From positions 88,014,613 to 88,078,612 of the forward strand of contig NC_092872.1 of NCBI RefSeq assembly GCF_028372415.1: DNA of 64,000 nucleotides, read 5' to 3'. Below are positions 1-10,440 of the stretch, piece after piece. The stretch's first letter is position 1. Every line of letters begins with the position of its first letter. This stretch comes from Notamacropus eugenii. Taxonomy: Eukaryota > Chordata > Mammalia > Diprotodontia > Macropodidae. Under the pieces are notes generated by a model that ran no database searches, had not been told where the DNA came from, and saw only the letters and a list, made by a program, of their open reading frames with translations. Both the position numbers and the translations under genes were made by a program.

Positions 1-258
1 AGTGTCTTAGGCATATGGAGTTCACAGAGTTTATAAGGAATATATAGTGGTCCTAGGTTGAGGGATTCCCTTGTCAAAATATACTTCACTAGATTTTACA
101 GAATAAAACAAAACTTACTGTCAGTTATTTATGCCATGGTGGGGATTGGTTCCTATAATGCTTTCCAGTTGACACATAGAGAAGGGAGACACAGGAGAGA
201 TAGGTTTTGATGGAGGTGGGATGTCAGATGTGGAGTACTATTCAGAAAGGGTAGGTCT

Positions 259-372
259 TAAAGAGCACCCACCTTGGTGTCAGGAGGACCTGAGTTCAAA
301 TCTAGCCTCACATATTTACTAGCTGTGTGACCCTGTAAGTCACTCAACCCCAATTACCTCAAAGGAAATAAA
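259..372 (+). repeat. tRNA-headed SINE (S2-like), head and body
   Basis: The phrases GAGCACC, CCTGAGTTCAAATCTAGCC and ACTAGCTGTGTGACCCTG are the sense-strand body of the marsupial tRNA-derived SINEs. The end CCCCAATTACCTCA followed by an A-rich run is the S2 form. Confidence 0.75.
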
Positions 373-379
373 AAGATAG

Positions 380-1149
380 GTCTTGGACTGGGAGCACATT
401 GGTGTTCCATGGGCAGTTGGGGTAACATTAAGACTATCTATGGCCAAGGAAAAGAGAAGTTTGAAAATCAAGAGGACAGAAATGAGAGGTTAAAAGGCAC
501 CAGAAACAAACTTCATCTCATCACTCAGTTTTGCCTTGGGTTACCCTCATCTCTAGACTATTTTCCCTCTCAAACATGGAAGGTTCAGTAGGTGGTTAAG
601 TTGATGCTGAAGGGGAATAGGTTTAGCTTAAGCTCATTAGCTGATACTTCTGCAAGGATCAGCAGATTGCCAACTAAAATCAGGACTGTGAACGAATGAA
701 TGAGAAGGTGGCTTGATATGTGTCGGGCACTACGTAGTGCCTGTCTTCAAGCAGCTTAAACTCTAATAGAGGAAGCCAAAACATATAGGGGAGTGGTAGG
801 AAGGAAGGAATGTTTGTGATGGGGGTGCCAGAGGGAATGTTGATTGAAGTAAAAGGGCAACTGATGGACATCCTTTCCAGGAATGGTTATGCTTCCTTGA
901 CACCTAGGAAGAGAGGAATGGTGAAAGAGGGTATGACATAGAAATGACCCCAAAGTGGCACAGTGCCCTTGGGTCTGAGTGGGATAAATTGTGAAGAAAT
1001 GGAATATAGGACTGGAGACATGTGAAAGATAAGGAAGGAAGAAAGTCTAGGTTGCTCCAGGAGATAGGATATAAGACTATTTGGAAGATAACCAAAGATA
1101 AATTTCTCTCATTTCACCCTCAGCTATGAGTCAGATATTAATAATCAAA
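380..1149. other. Unassigned, with a trace of L2
   Basis: Nothing is clearly coding here. A weak reverse-strand L2 3' end can be traced at about 712-778 (GGGCACTACGTAGTGCCTG, then AGCAGCTTAAACTCTAATAG). The remainder is unrecognised and AG-rich. Confidence 0.4.
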
Positions 1150-1809
1150 CTGACATTTATATAGGCTTTAAGCCCTGTAAAGACCTTTTAATACATTATC
1201 CAATTTGATTAGAAAGCATTCTGATGAATGAATTCATGTAGAAGTTATAATGCTTTAATGAACTACCCCTCCATGGGTATTTGACTTTTTTAATGCGGTA
1301 AACCCAAAGGAATTGAATCTCTAATGGAAGAATTTCAGGTGAAAGAGAAGGAAGGGATAGTCTAATGAAATTTTCACCCCAACCTCCTGCTCCTATGCCC
1401 CATCTCTCCTCCTCCACTATTCTCTGAAAGTTTTAATTCATTATTTATTAATGATGCAATGAGTCCTTGAGGAGAAGAACTCTCTTCATTTTTCGTTAGG
1501 ATAGAGTGGAATAATGTCTACGATTTGTGGGTCCAAGGTGAAAAGCTCTGAAGAAAGCTGAAAGGAACAGGAGATGGCAATGGAAGTTAGGATGGACTAG
1601 GACCATGTGCATGTACCCCAATGGGCAAAATTTCATGCCCTGTCACTGAGTTAGGCTGACTGGGGGACTCATGAAATTGATCAGGAGCTCACCTGATAAC
1701 TCCCCTGCCTCATGTAAATGTAGTAAAAATTTTTGATTAACTAAGATGGAATGGGATGGGGGAGTTCATCTATTCATTCATTTGTTCATTTATTTTGGAG
1801 TTTAATAGA
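1150..1809. other. MIR trace, then unassigned sequence
   Basis: Positions 1150-1215 resemble the reverse-strand 3' part of a MIR SINE (ACATTTATATAGGCTTTAAG). After that I see no repeat, exon or regulatory structure that I can support. Confidence 0.3.
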
Positions 1810-1819
1810 AAGTCATTTT

Positions 1820-1994
1820 TATTTATTTATTTTTTAGTAATTGGATTTTTTTTCTTCCTCTTTTTTGGAGGGGGTTAAGCGACTTGCCCAAGGTCACACA
1901 GCTAGTAAGTGTCAAGTATCTGAGGCCAGATTTGAACTCAGGTCCTCCTGACGCCAGGGTTAGTGCTCTATTCACTCTGCCTTCTAGCTGCCCT
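1820..1994 (-). repeat. tRNA-headed SINE (S2) with target-site duplication
   Basis: Read on the minus strand this is a tRNA-headed SINE: the head lies at the right end (CTAGCTGCCC) and a T-rich run at the left corresponds to its A-rich tail. AAGTCATTTT occurs directly before it (1810-1819) and after it (1995-2004), the target-site duplication expected of LINE-mediated insertion. It contains GTGTCAAGTATCTGAGGCC, the S2 variant. Confidence 0.85.
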
Positions 1995-2004
1995 AAGTCA
2001 TTTT

Positions 2005-2118
2005 AATTTTTATTCTCAAGATTTGAAATTGTATGGCTTCAACCTGCAATTTCATTGGTGTAGAGAACTCCTGGTAAGAAAAATTCCTGCCAACATATAA
2101 CTCTTCTGCAATAATAAT
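2005..2118 (-). repeat. 3' part of an S3 SINE
   Basis: CAATTTCATTGGTGTAGAG followed by AACTCCTGG matches the tail seen in the fuller S3 copies at 44952-45172 (opposite strand) and 54030-54257. Confidence 0.5.
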
Positions 2119-2119
2119 A

Positions 2120-2355
2120 GTTGAGATTAAAAGCTAACATTGTGATAGCACTTTAAGGTTTATAAGTGCTTTATGGTTATTATTTCACTTGGTCCTCACA
2201 ACAACACTGTGAGATGCTATTATTATCCTCATTTTACAAATGAGGAAACTGAGGCAGACATCAGTGAAGTGATTTACCCAGGGTCACACAGCAAGTATGT
2301 GTCAGAGAAAGGACTTGGACAGCTCTTTCTCCGCTATACCATGCTGCCTCTTTTA
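2120..2355 (-). repeat. MIR-type CORE-SINE
   Basis: The order GCACTTTAAGGTTTATAAG, CTCACAACAACACTGTGAG, CATTTTACAAATGAGGAAAC and GGGTCACACAGCAAGTATG is the reverse complement of a MIR-type SINE, from its 3' end to its core and 5' part. Confidence 0.8.
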
Positions 2356-2399
2356 AAGTCGAAAATCTAAGAAGTGTCTGGTAAATTTACTTAGAACCT

Positions 2400-2510
2400 T
2401 TAATTTCTTTCAAGGCTCAGTTCAGGTGCCACCTCCTTCAAGAAGTCTTTCCTGATCCATCTCTTGGCCTCTTCCACATCCTCCCTGTAGTCTTCTCACC
2501 CTCCTGCCCC
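2400..2510 (+). repeat. L2 LINE 3' fragment
   Basis: TTCAAGGCTCAGTTCAGGTG, CCACCTCCTTCAAGAAGTC and TTTCCTGATCC are the well-known L2 3' region in sense orientation. Confidence 0.7.
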
Positions 2511-2519
2511 AGTCTCCCA

Positions 2520-3489
2520 ACTGTGAGTTCCAGCCTGGTTCTACCATTTAAGAAAGTGCCTAGATCTTCCATACTCCCTTTTCTCTTGGCTCTGCTCCAG
2601 GCTCTCTGGACTTTTCTACCTTGCATGGGCTATTCCTCTTCTGTTCCTGTCCCTCTCATTACTATATAAGAGCTATTATGGTGATTGTCATCTATAACAA
2701 TAGGTGTAGGAAGTGTAGAAGTTTGGAAAGAAATTCCTGATGAATTCTCTGGATGTTTATATTTGTAATAAATTAAAAAACAAACAAAACCCCAAACCAA
2801 ACCTAACAAAAACATGATTAATAGAACATAACAATTACTTGAAGTTCCACTGTATTGGATCAATTTAAAGGTAGGACTGATGCTTCAGGACTTATCTGTC
2901 TTAGTCCAGTACACTCTCTGTAAGTTGATTTTCTTCCTTTCCACAAGGAAGCCAGAGATTCTAATTTGACCTCTGGGCATACTCCCTAAGTGACCTCTTC
3001 CTTATTGTTTCAGGCAATAATGTAGTTGCTCCTCTAAATACCCAGAAAACCCCATCAACTTTACTAGTTTTTCTTCAATTTCACAAAGCAGCAGCCATGG
3101 GCATTTATGTCAGAACCATCCATTTCCTCAACTTAGTCAGATGTGAAGAACAGTCATATTTGAATTGAAGAGGAGCTATGTCAGGAAGGCTTATAGTGCT
3201 GGATTGAAAATGTGTATTTTGAAAGATCAATCCCCCTGAGCCTCTTTCTTTCTTCCCTCTTCCCTGGTGCCTTCCCTCTCTGGATTCGTTCCCTAGTCAC
3301 TGGATCCTCACTTCTTTCATGCTTGGGACCTTTGACTAGAAGCTAGCTGAGGATGACCACAGACCTTTTCTTTGCCTTTCTGTGTGTAGGGATTGGGTTC
3401 CAAACTGCTATATGGGGTTATTAGATCTGTGCAGTTACTGGAACCCATTTCCCCTGGGGGTGATTCTGCCATTAATGACTTAATCTTGT
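2520..3489. other. Repeat-poor, unassigned
   Basis: About 1 kb without a recognisable repeat. A 77-codon minus-strand frame at 2630-2863 has a hydrophobic stretch but no start context, splice signal or family resemblance, so I do not call it a gene. Confidence 0.35.
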
Positions 3490-3852
3490 TAGTGGGTAGA
3501 GTCCCATCTCAGAACCTTTGCACTAGATTGTCCCCTGTATACCTGGAATGCTCTCCCTCTTTAACTCTGACACTTAAGAATTGCTGGCTTCCTTTAAAAT
3601 TCACCTGAAAGTCTACCTTCTGCTGAAGACCTTTCTTGGTCCTCCTCAGCTGCGTGTCTTCCCCCACAGTATTACTTTGTATATTTTTTGTCAACAGTTA
3701 CATATATAAATACCTATGCATGTATATACACATATACACATGTAAATGTTATCTATAACCTCCTTGAGAAAAGGGACTGTTTTTGTTTTTTCTTTGTATT
3801 TTCAATCTTAGCACTGTCCTTGGGACATAAAAAGTGACAAATTGATTGACGG
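3490..3852 (+). repeat. L2 LINE 3' end, near complete
   Basis: In order: CCTTTGCACTAGATTGTCCC, CCTGGAATGCTCTCCCTC, CTCCTTGAGAAAAGGGACTG and a terminal ATTGATTGA. This is the L2 3' untranslated region with its short terminal repeats. Confidence 0.85.
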
Positions 3853-4139
3853 CTATCCCCTGGAAGATGAGGGCTCCATGCTAGAGAGAACTTACACGGG
3901 AACATAAGTATCTGGAAAGTATTCTTTGTGACTGTTCCATCTAATCCTAAAGTTAAGTTAGAATACTGGTTGAGGTCAGAGAGGAAGATGGCTTTCTGAG
4001 GCAGTAGTTCAGAGATTTCTTTCTGAGGTGCCCCTAATTCTTTGCCACTCATTCCCATCTGTCCTTTCCTTCAAGATCAAAAGGAAAAACAAAACAAAAC
4101 AAGATAAAAAAGGCAAGAAAAAGGGAAGAAATATTAGTG

Positions 4140-4142
<3 letters not shown>

Positions 4143-4177
<35 letters not shown>
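4143..4177. repeat. (TG)n microsatellite
   Basis: A nearly pure TG array of about 17 units, followed by ATGTGTATG. It is preceded by an A-rich stretch (4080-4130) that may be the tail of an old retroelement. Confidence 0.95.
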
Positions 4178-4184
<7 letters not shown>

Positions 4185-4334
4185 ATGGACAGTGGGGCAG
4201 AATTTTATGGGGATATTGAATAATTAATTACCAGTTTTTCCCCTCCTACTTCAAGTTTTATGACAGAATATGAACAATGACTTACTGAATTGATGATTGA
4301 TGATCAAATCTGGACAATGGGAGAGTAAAGCACT

Positions 4335-4455
4335 TGTGAAAACTGCATCATTGCCATCGTTATCATCCTAACGATAGCAATAGTTAGCGTTTAAAGTTTG
4401 CAAAGTACTTTATATGCATTGTTTCATTTTAGTCTCACAATAACTCTGAGTTTTC
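4335..4455 (-). repeat. MIR-type SINE fragment
   Basis: AGTTTGCAAAGTACTTTATATG and TCTCACAATAACTCTGAG are the 3' portion of a MIR on the reverse strand; the core is missing. Confidence 0.6.
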
Positions 4456-4479
4456 ATCACAGGGAATTGCGAGTGTGGA

Positions 4480-4680
4480 TACAAAGAGGCTGGGAGTTCA
4501 AGGAAAGCATAGTGACATCGTTTGGTTGGAATGTGGAGTTTGCAAAGGACTTACTAGCCAGTATGTGGAAGTACTTGAATGCTAAGTTAAGGAATTTTTA
4601 GAGAGACAATGGGGAGCCACTGAAGATTTTTGAGCAGAGGGAGTGACATGGTCAGACCTGTACCTGTAGGTCCTTCTGAA
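4480..4680 (-). repeat. L2 LINE fragment (ORF2-proximal part)
   Basis: GACAATGGGGAGCCACTGAAG and GAGTGACATGGTCAGACC are the reverse complement of the L2 segment upstream of its 3' UTR. The same segment appears at 45178-45610 and 56285-56760. Confidence 0.6.
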
Positions 4681-4744
4681 TGAAAGCTTACATTGGGTAT
4701 GCTTTCTTTAATTTCCCTTTGCTATTCACTGAATGGATTTAAAA

Positions 4745-4835
4745 ATCACAGAACTTTAGAATGTCAGAACTAAAAGTGACATTAGAGATTATTTAGTCTA
4801 ACATCCTTGTTTTATAGGTTAGAAAGCCACAGCCA
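4745..4835 (-). repeat. MIR-like SINE or CR1 3' fragment
   Basis: AACTTTAGAATGTCAGAAC, then AGATTATTTAGTCTAACATC, resembles the common 'found associated with ... TCATCTAGTCCAACCCC' segment shared by MIR-like and CR1-type tails on the reverse strand. Confidence 0.45.
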
Positions 4836-5259
4836 ATGACCTCAATTCTTTTGTCCACTGATAGAAATCTTTGCGATGCTATGCTAAAAATGATGTGACT
4901 ATGCTCCTCTATGCTAACTGAGTCAAATGTTTTGGGAGCTTGGTAGTGGTGGAAAACGAAATTAGAATCATTAGACTAAAAAGAGGGTCAAAGGCTAGCT
5001 AAATAAAAGATGAAAGACAAGATTGGACTGAAGTATTTATAGTTAAGGAAGAGTGGATAAAAGGACAGAAGTGAACTAGAATGAAAGTGTAACTGTATAG
5101 ACTCATGTCAGAGATTTGATAGTCTTGGATTAGAAAGACCAGCCTTGCCCTTCATTCTCTTCCCACCCTTGTCACCAGTCTTGGTAAGAATTCAAGAGTG
5201 AGCCGTATTTCGCTTGGTTCAAGGAAACCTTAGGAAACCATTAACTTGATCTAGGAGAA
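4836..5259. other. Unassigned
   Basis: I see no repeat, exon or structured element here. Confidence 0.3.
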
Positions 5260-5375
5260 CATAAACTCTTTCAGGGCATGAAGTGTTTTATGTTTTGTTT
5301 TTGTATTTTGTCTTTGTATTTCTGGTACTCAGCACAGTTCTTGCACACAAGAGACATTAATTGAATGCTTGTTGT
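5260..5375 (+). repeat. L2 LINE 3' end
   Basis: TCTTTCAGGGCATGAAGTG, CTTTGTATTTCTGGTACTC and ATTAATTGAATGCTTGTTG follow the L2 3' UTR order, in diverged form. Confidence 0.6.
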
Positions 5376-5402
5376 TTTCAACGTTCCAGGAAGGGGAAAG
5401 GA

Positions 5403-5600
5403 ATAAGCATTTATTTAGCACCTACTATGTACCAGATATTGTGTTAAGAATTTTACTAATATTATCTCACTTGATCTGGGCAGAGAAACGCGATGAGTTT
5501 GGGAGGATAATTTAAACTTTTTGGATAGTCAGGAAACGCTAGACTTAGTAGTAACATTATTTCAACAAATATTAATTGTGTACCTACTATGTATAACTAG
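5403..5600 (-). repeat. MIR/L2 3'-tail fragments
   Basis: CATTTATTTAGCACCTACTATG and TTTTACTAATATTATCTCAC are the reverse of a MIR 3' half. A second tail fragment, GTGTACCTACTATGTATAAC, follows at about 5575. MIR and L2 share this 3' tail, so the second piece cannot be assigned to one family. Confidence 0.55.
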
Positions 5601-5639
5601 TCAGAGATTTGCACATTGTGTGCTTTATCACTGGGGCAA

Positions 5640-6065
5640 GGTCACAATGCTGTAATCTCTAGATATTTGGGGGGTGACAGAAGTGAAGGCAGAGACAGAG
5701 GACCTGGAATTTGATCAAGACTCTACATAAAATTTTGTCAGTTGAATGAATGAACTCACCAGTCAGGCACAGCTAATTGGATTAAATGGAGGCAGACATG
5801 CCTGTATAAATATTCCATGCTGTCTGTGTCAGTAAAGGATCAAGAAATGGTTTGTAGAGAAAAAAGGCTGAACATTTGCTGAGGAGTGGGGAAGAATAGA
5901 ATGTTGTTGGATAGAATGGTAACTAACACCAGGCAAATGGAACTTTCTCTGAGGGTGCTGACATTCGAGGGGGACATTTCTTCCTCTTGGGGGCATGCTT
6001 CCTCCCTAAAGTGGTTGTCATCATTGTGTATTGCTTCTCTGTACTCTGTTGGTTAGAAAAGCCAT
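5640..6065. other. Unassigned
   Basis: No recognisable repeat or coding signal. Short runs resemble MIR text but not enough to call. Confidence 0.3.
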
Positions 6066-6962
6066 CAAGAAGATACATAAAGCTAAGTAGAAGCTGGGGT
6101 AAACACTTTAGAGTGAAGAATGAGCTGAAAAAATCCAGAGGATGGCAACCAGGATGGTGAAGGACACAAAGATTATGGCATATGAAGATTATCCAAGGAA
6201 ACTAGAAATGTTTAGCCTGGAGAAGAGGATGTATGATAGCTGTCTTCAGGCTGTCATATGGAAGAGGGATAAGACTTTTATTTCCAGAGGGGAAAACCAG
6301 AAGCAATAGGTAGACTTCTGCAGACACAAATTTTGTCTTCATGTCAGGAAAAAAATTCCTATTATTTGGAGCTAACCTAGAGTGAAATTGACTGTTTCAA
6401 GAGATGGTGGGTTTCTTTGTCATTGTATGTCTTTCATCAGAGGCTGGATGACCACTTGTTGAGTACATGGTTATAGTAACTGCTTTTCAGGGAAGAGTTG
6501 GATGATGGTCAAGGTCCCTTCTGATTCTTTTTTTTTTTCTTTCGTTATTGTAAACTTGACACGTACCAGCATATATGTGCATTTCCATATGCGAAGAACA
6601 GAAAAAAGAGAGTGGTACATGAACATCCATTACTTTAATGTATTCTAAATCCAGTAGGTTATTTCCAAAACTGTTCATCTTGTCTGTTTCCCTTTGAACC
6701 ACTTTGGTTTTTTTTTCTTTTTTTAAATTTTATTTTTAACTTATGGAATAAAACAAGCATTTTCATAACATAGTACAAAAAAGATGATCTTACAAGAAAT
6801 TGCATATCTACTATGCACAACTTACCATTTCTTTCCAATATGCAACAAAATCATTATGTAAATTTTTTTCTTTTTCCCTCTCCTCTTCTCACCTAGATGT
6901 GACTCTGACAGTGAAGTAGATCCCTTCTGATTCGAAGATTCCGTGACTCAAATGTGTCAAAT
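6066..6962 (+). repeat. CR1/L3 LINE 3' region, split by a later insertion
   Basis: GAGGATGGCAACCAGGATGG, TTTAGCCTGGAGAAGAGGA, ATGTCAGGAAAAAAATTCC and GAGGCTGGATGACCACTTG are the sense CR1/L3 3' region in order. The element stops at 6527 and resumes at 6934 (GAAGATTCCGTGACTC, the expected continuation), with an L1-type insertion between. Confidence 0.8.
6528..6920 (-). mobile_element. L1-type 3' end inserted into CR1/L3, with 13-bp TSD
   Basis: The insert begins with a T-run (reverse-strand poly-A) and is bounded by TCCCTTCTGATTC at 6515-6527 and 6921-6933. A second T-rich run at 6707-6725 suggests either an internal A-rich block or two nested pieces. The right-hand part (TGGAATAAAACAAGCATTTTC, TTACAAGAAATTGCATATC) resembles the marsupial L1 3' end in antisense. 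It is 5'-truncated and has no ORF. Confidence 0.8.
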
Positions 6963-7344
6963 TAGTAATTTAGACATGAGAGCATGAGATGGTCACCAGA
7001 AATGACTTTTCTACACGTCTGTGTTCAGATGAGGCATTGATGAATAGCAATGGGCTGACATATAGCTAGAGTTTCCTTTTAGTACTTAAAGGTATCAATC
7101 TTCCGGAGTCAAGAATCTAGAAAATGCTCCAATGGTCAGTAAAAATACTTGTGGATGTTAAAGCAGACTCTAGCCTTACTTTCTTTTTCTGATTTTAAAA
7201 TTCTTTACCTATGTAGAGTAAGTCTTGGAAAAAGACTTTTTGTCAGATCTACTCCCCATCATTGGTATCAGAAAGAAGAATATTGGAGCAGGAGTGGCCC
7301 CATGATTGACCAGATGGGGCTCTGAAATTCACCATTTGGAAGGA
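6963..7344. other. Unassigned
   Basis: I see nothing supportable here beyond ordinary AT-rich sequence. Confidence 0.3.
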
Positions 7345-7592
7345 AAAAAAAGCAAACATTTATTATATGTGCCAAATACTGTGAGAGGAACTTTACAAAT
7401 ATTATAACATATGATCCTAGGAGGTAGGCACTATTATTATCCTTATTTAATAGCTGGGGAAATGGAGGCATATGAAGGTTAAATGACTTCTCCAGGGCCA
7501 TACAACTAGTAAGTGTATGAGATTGGATTTGAATGCAGATCTTTCTGCCCCTAGGGCCACTGTTTTATACACTGCACCACCTAATTATATGA
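7345..7592 (-). repeat. MIR-type CORE-SINE, near complete
   Basis: CATTTATTATATGTGCCAAATAC, ACTTTACAAATATTATAAC, AGGTAGGCACTATTATTATC and CTGCACCACCTAATTATATG give a reverse-strand MIR-type SINE from 3' tail to tRNA-like 5' end. Confidence 0.8.
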
Positions 7593-7689
7593 GTTGGACA
7601 ACTCCAACTCACATATCGTCTTCATCCATAGAACTCTCTCAAACTTTTCTCCTCCCTGCTCCTCCCTTTGTTAATTGGCTAATTGTTTG

Positions 7690-7775
7690 ACTTTGCACCT
7701 CCAACACTTATCAAAGAGCCTGGCACATAGTAGGTATTTAATAAATGTTTGTTGAATTGCTTTGTTGAATTGAAG
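7690..7775 (+). repeat. L2 LINE 3' end
   Basis: GCCTGGCACATAGTAGGTATT, TAATAAATGTTTGTTGAATTG is the terminal L2 sequence. Confidence 0.75.
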
Positions 7776-8970
7776 TCTACCATATCTTTCCTTTAATTAG
7801 CAGGATGGTTCACAAAGGAAAGAACAGATTGCCCTCTGCTAGAGTCAAAGACAGATGTTTCAATTTGTTTTTGCAGGAGCCTGAAACCATTTAGGTTTAT
7901 TATTGTAAGATGGTGCTGACAAATAGAGACAGGGATTGCCGAGAAAGAAAAATGTTGATGACCACAATTGCCACCCCCTCATAATAGCGGCAGATATTAT
8001 GTACACATCGACCAACTGGAACTAGAATAGTTCATACTTAATTGTCTTTGACTTTGCAAGGGGAAGGGCTGGATTAAATATGCAGCAGATTTCTCAAGCA
8101 GAAGATACATGCTTTCCATCCAGAGATCTAATTAAAGGATGCTGAGTGATTAAAAATGACCATGACACCCTCAGGAGAAAGTGACTGAATGCATTGGAGT
8201 GATAACGTCCTCGTGGTTACATCAGAGCTTATCTATGTTCCTCAGTAAATGTAATGAGTGAGGAGGATGTGACAAGCCCGCAAATACCAGCTGGAGCATC
8301 TGTACAATTTCCTTCTTTGCCTCTGTCTTCATTGAAGAGTCTGCATTTGATTTTAATTTCACTGGTTGGTGGTCTATGGGGGCACAAGTCTATTCTAGTA
8401 CCACATTACTCTGATAATTTGCACATCACAACTGAGGAACAGAATCTTCTCTGTTGAGAAGAGATGCAGGCTTTATGAAGAAAAGATTTTCTCCTTAGGT
8501 TATTGTCTAGACTTGTCTTTTGTTCAGTGTCTTTAAATGAAGTTGTGTACTCAACTATCTTAGGGTCTTAAACTACTCATTTCCAGACTGTCATAGGACT
8601 TTTATTTCCACAGAGATTTTGGTACTTTGGGCTAAGTCACTGCCTCCTGTTAAAGTACAAATACCTGATCACTGGCTGTGTAGAGAGATTAGAGAGGGAT
8701 TAGGTTGTGATATATTGCTGAAGAAAAATAGGATAAAGGCCATGAACTTCTTTAACCTTTTATAGCCATTGCAGTTGCTGTTATTTGCACAGAACAGAGG
8801 AGGAAGATGGGAAAGGTTAAAAATCATTTCCTCCTCAAGTATAATTCAGCTCTATTTCTTTTTGAGGAAGAAGAATCCTTAAGATATTTGTCTAGCCAGA
8901 TCATAAATTAGGTGAAAGTTGGATTGAGGGACTCAGAGAGGCCTTAGCTGGGGTGTCTTTCACATTCTTT
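7776..8970. other. Repeat-poor block of about 1.2 kb
   Basis: No interspersed repeat is recognised. The part at 7900-8250 has a varied, AT-rich composition without repeat phrases, as seen in conserved non-coding sequence, but conservation cannot be judged from one sequence. The frame at 8254-8457 lacks splice or start support. Confidence 0.35.
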
Positions 8971-8972
8971 GA

Positions 8973-9490
8973 GCAGCTGTAGGTTGTTTTTTTGTTTTTT
9001 TTGTTTTTGCAAGGAAGAGGCTTATTAACCACAGCAGTAACTTCCTTTCCCAAAAAGTAGATGAAATTAAGAGTAGCAGATGGCCTGAAGATAACACCTC
9101 CCCTGAACACTATAGCTGAGTTAAGTAAAAGAATGAGAGAGTTAGCTGAAAGAGCTATAGTCCTTCTCTCAAAGGGAGGAGGTTGGCTAATAGCAGAGCT
9201 TCCTGTTGAAGGGGTTCTTAATCTAGTGTCTGCGAATTTTTTAAATAATTTTTTTGATAACTATATTTCAATATTACAAATGTCTATCATAATACTTTGT
9301 ATTTTATTTTATGCATTTAAAATATGATTCAGAGAAAACGTCTGTATGTTTCACCAGACATGAAGGCAAGATACAAAAAAAACTAAGAACCCCTTTCCTA
9401 TGAGATTGGGGTAGCATCTGATAGAATTGGGCTACCAGAACTGTAGCTCTTCTTTTCAGGAAAGAGGCTTACTAATCACAGCACCCCTAG
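8973..9490. repeat. Three related ~45-70-bp units
   Basis: Units at about 8973-9043, 9151-9205 and 9439-9490 share a GAG/GAAC-CTGTAG start, a pyrimidine-rich centre and a GGAAGAGGCTTATTAACCACAG-like end. The middle and last units align over about 47 bases. A hAT-like copy (9211-9393) separates units two and three. The origin could be an old LTR or a local duplication. Confidence 0.4.
9211..9393 (+). mobile_element. hAT-like non-autonomous element, copy 1
   Basis: Perfect 10-bp terminal inverted repeats GGGGTTCTTA and TAAGAACCCC bound 183 bases. The interior holds TTTTGATAACTATATTTCAA and TTTATTTTATGCATTTAAAA, as in the copies at 11.9, 18.9 and 50.7 kb. No ORF. Confidence 0.7.
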
Positions 9491-9917
9491 TGGATATTGA
9501 TTGGATAGGGTATGAAGAGATCCTGAACACTGATGAATAATTGAAGAGGGACTGGAACAGAGATGTGATGACCAATAGGAGATGTGTGACCAGCAGGGAG
9601 CAGTGGAAAGTATTGCTAGAACGGGATCAGACATCAGAGTATAGCGTGATGATGTCATCAGAAGACTTGCTTCTTTAGGGGTACATGAATAAAGGTGTCC
9701 AACATACTATAGTTATTAGCACATTAGTGCAGGAATTGGTAACCTACAGTATTGGGTCAGCTTTAGTTGTCATGCAGACCAGTCGTTACTATCAGGTGTA
9801 TTTTCCATTCCCCTAAAAAAAACCCAACAAATCCAAACAACCCAACATAATGTGACAAGTATGCAAACTTAATACTCTTATTTATTATTACTTGTTTTGT
9901 ACGTGTGTGATTTGTTT
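9491..9917. other. Unassigned
   Basis: No supportable feature. A C/A-rich run (9813-9850) with AAACCCAACAAATCC is low in complexity. Confidence 0.3.
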
Positions 9918-10027
9918 CCCTAGTAAGCTTTTAGAAGGCAGGGGCCTGTGCCTTTTTGCATATCTACAACCCATCCCCACTCCTATATCTAGCACAGTAG
10001 CATGCTTATTAGATACTCAATAATGCC
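9918..10027 (+). repeat. L2 LINE 3' end
   Basis: AGCTTTTAGAAGGCAGGGGCC, then TCTAGCACAGTAGCATGC and ACTCAATAATGCC, follows the L2 3' UTR order. Confidence 0.6.
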
Positions 10028-10028
10028 T

Positions 10029-10086
10029 TGTGTGAGTGTGTGTGTGTATGTGTGTGTGTGTACATACACACACACACACATACACA
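10029..10086. repeat. (TG)n-(CA)n near-palindromic microsatellite
   Basis: A TG array (10029-10060) turns at TACATA into a CA array (10066-10086). The two arms are nearly complementary, so the tract can fold into a hairpin or cruciform. Confidence 0.9.
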
Positions 10087-10101
10087 TGATAAAAACTGCG
10101 T

Positions 10102-10346
10102 TATTGTTCAGTTGTGTCTGACTCTGTGACCTCATTTGGGGTTTTCTTGGGAAAGATACTAGAGTGGTTCGCTATTTCCTTCTCTATCTCATTTTTACTG
10201 ATGAGGAACTAAGGCAAACAGGATTAAGTGACTTTTCCCAGGGTCACACAGCTAGTAAGTATCTGAGGCTGGATTTGAACTCATGAAGATGAATTTTCTT
10301 GACTCTAGGAGTAGCATTCTATCCACTGCACCACCTAGCTGCCCCT
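10102..10346 (-). repeat. tRNA-headed SINE S1, full length, with TSD
   Basis: Left to right on the plus strand: GTTCAGTTGTGTCTGACTC, GGTTTTCTTGGGAAAGATAC, GATGAGGAACTAAGGC and CACTGCACCACCTAGCTGCC, the whole S1 read backwards. AAAACTGCGT (10092-10101) and AAAACTATGT (10347-10356) are a probable duplicated target. Confidence 0.85.
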
Positions 10347-10361
10347 AAAACTATGTAAATT

Positions 10362-10440
10362 CAATTCAACAACCATTTATTAAGTTGTAGATTCAAAAGA
10401 AAAAAACTAAAAGAGCATTTGCTCTCAAGGAGATTACTAT
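10362..10440 (-). repeat. L2 LINE 3'-end fragment
   Basis: AACAACCATTTATTAAGTTG and CTCTCAAGGAGATTACTATAAG are the outer parts of a reverse L2 3' end with the middle deleted. Confidence 0.55.

Noticed and set aside
2630-2863. 77-codon minus-strand frame with a hydrophobic segment
   Set aside because: The region is AT-rich, which favours hydrophobic codons by chance; no start context or exon signals were seen.
10102-10346. tRNA-like heads of the SINEs as possible tRNA genes
   Set aside because: They are attached to SINE bodies and tails, occur many times, and cannot be folded by eye into a complete cloverleaf.
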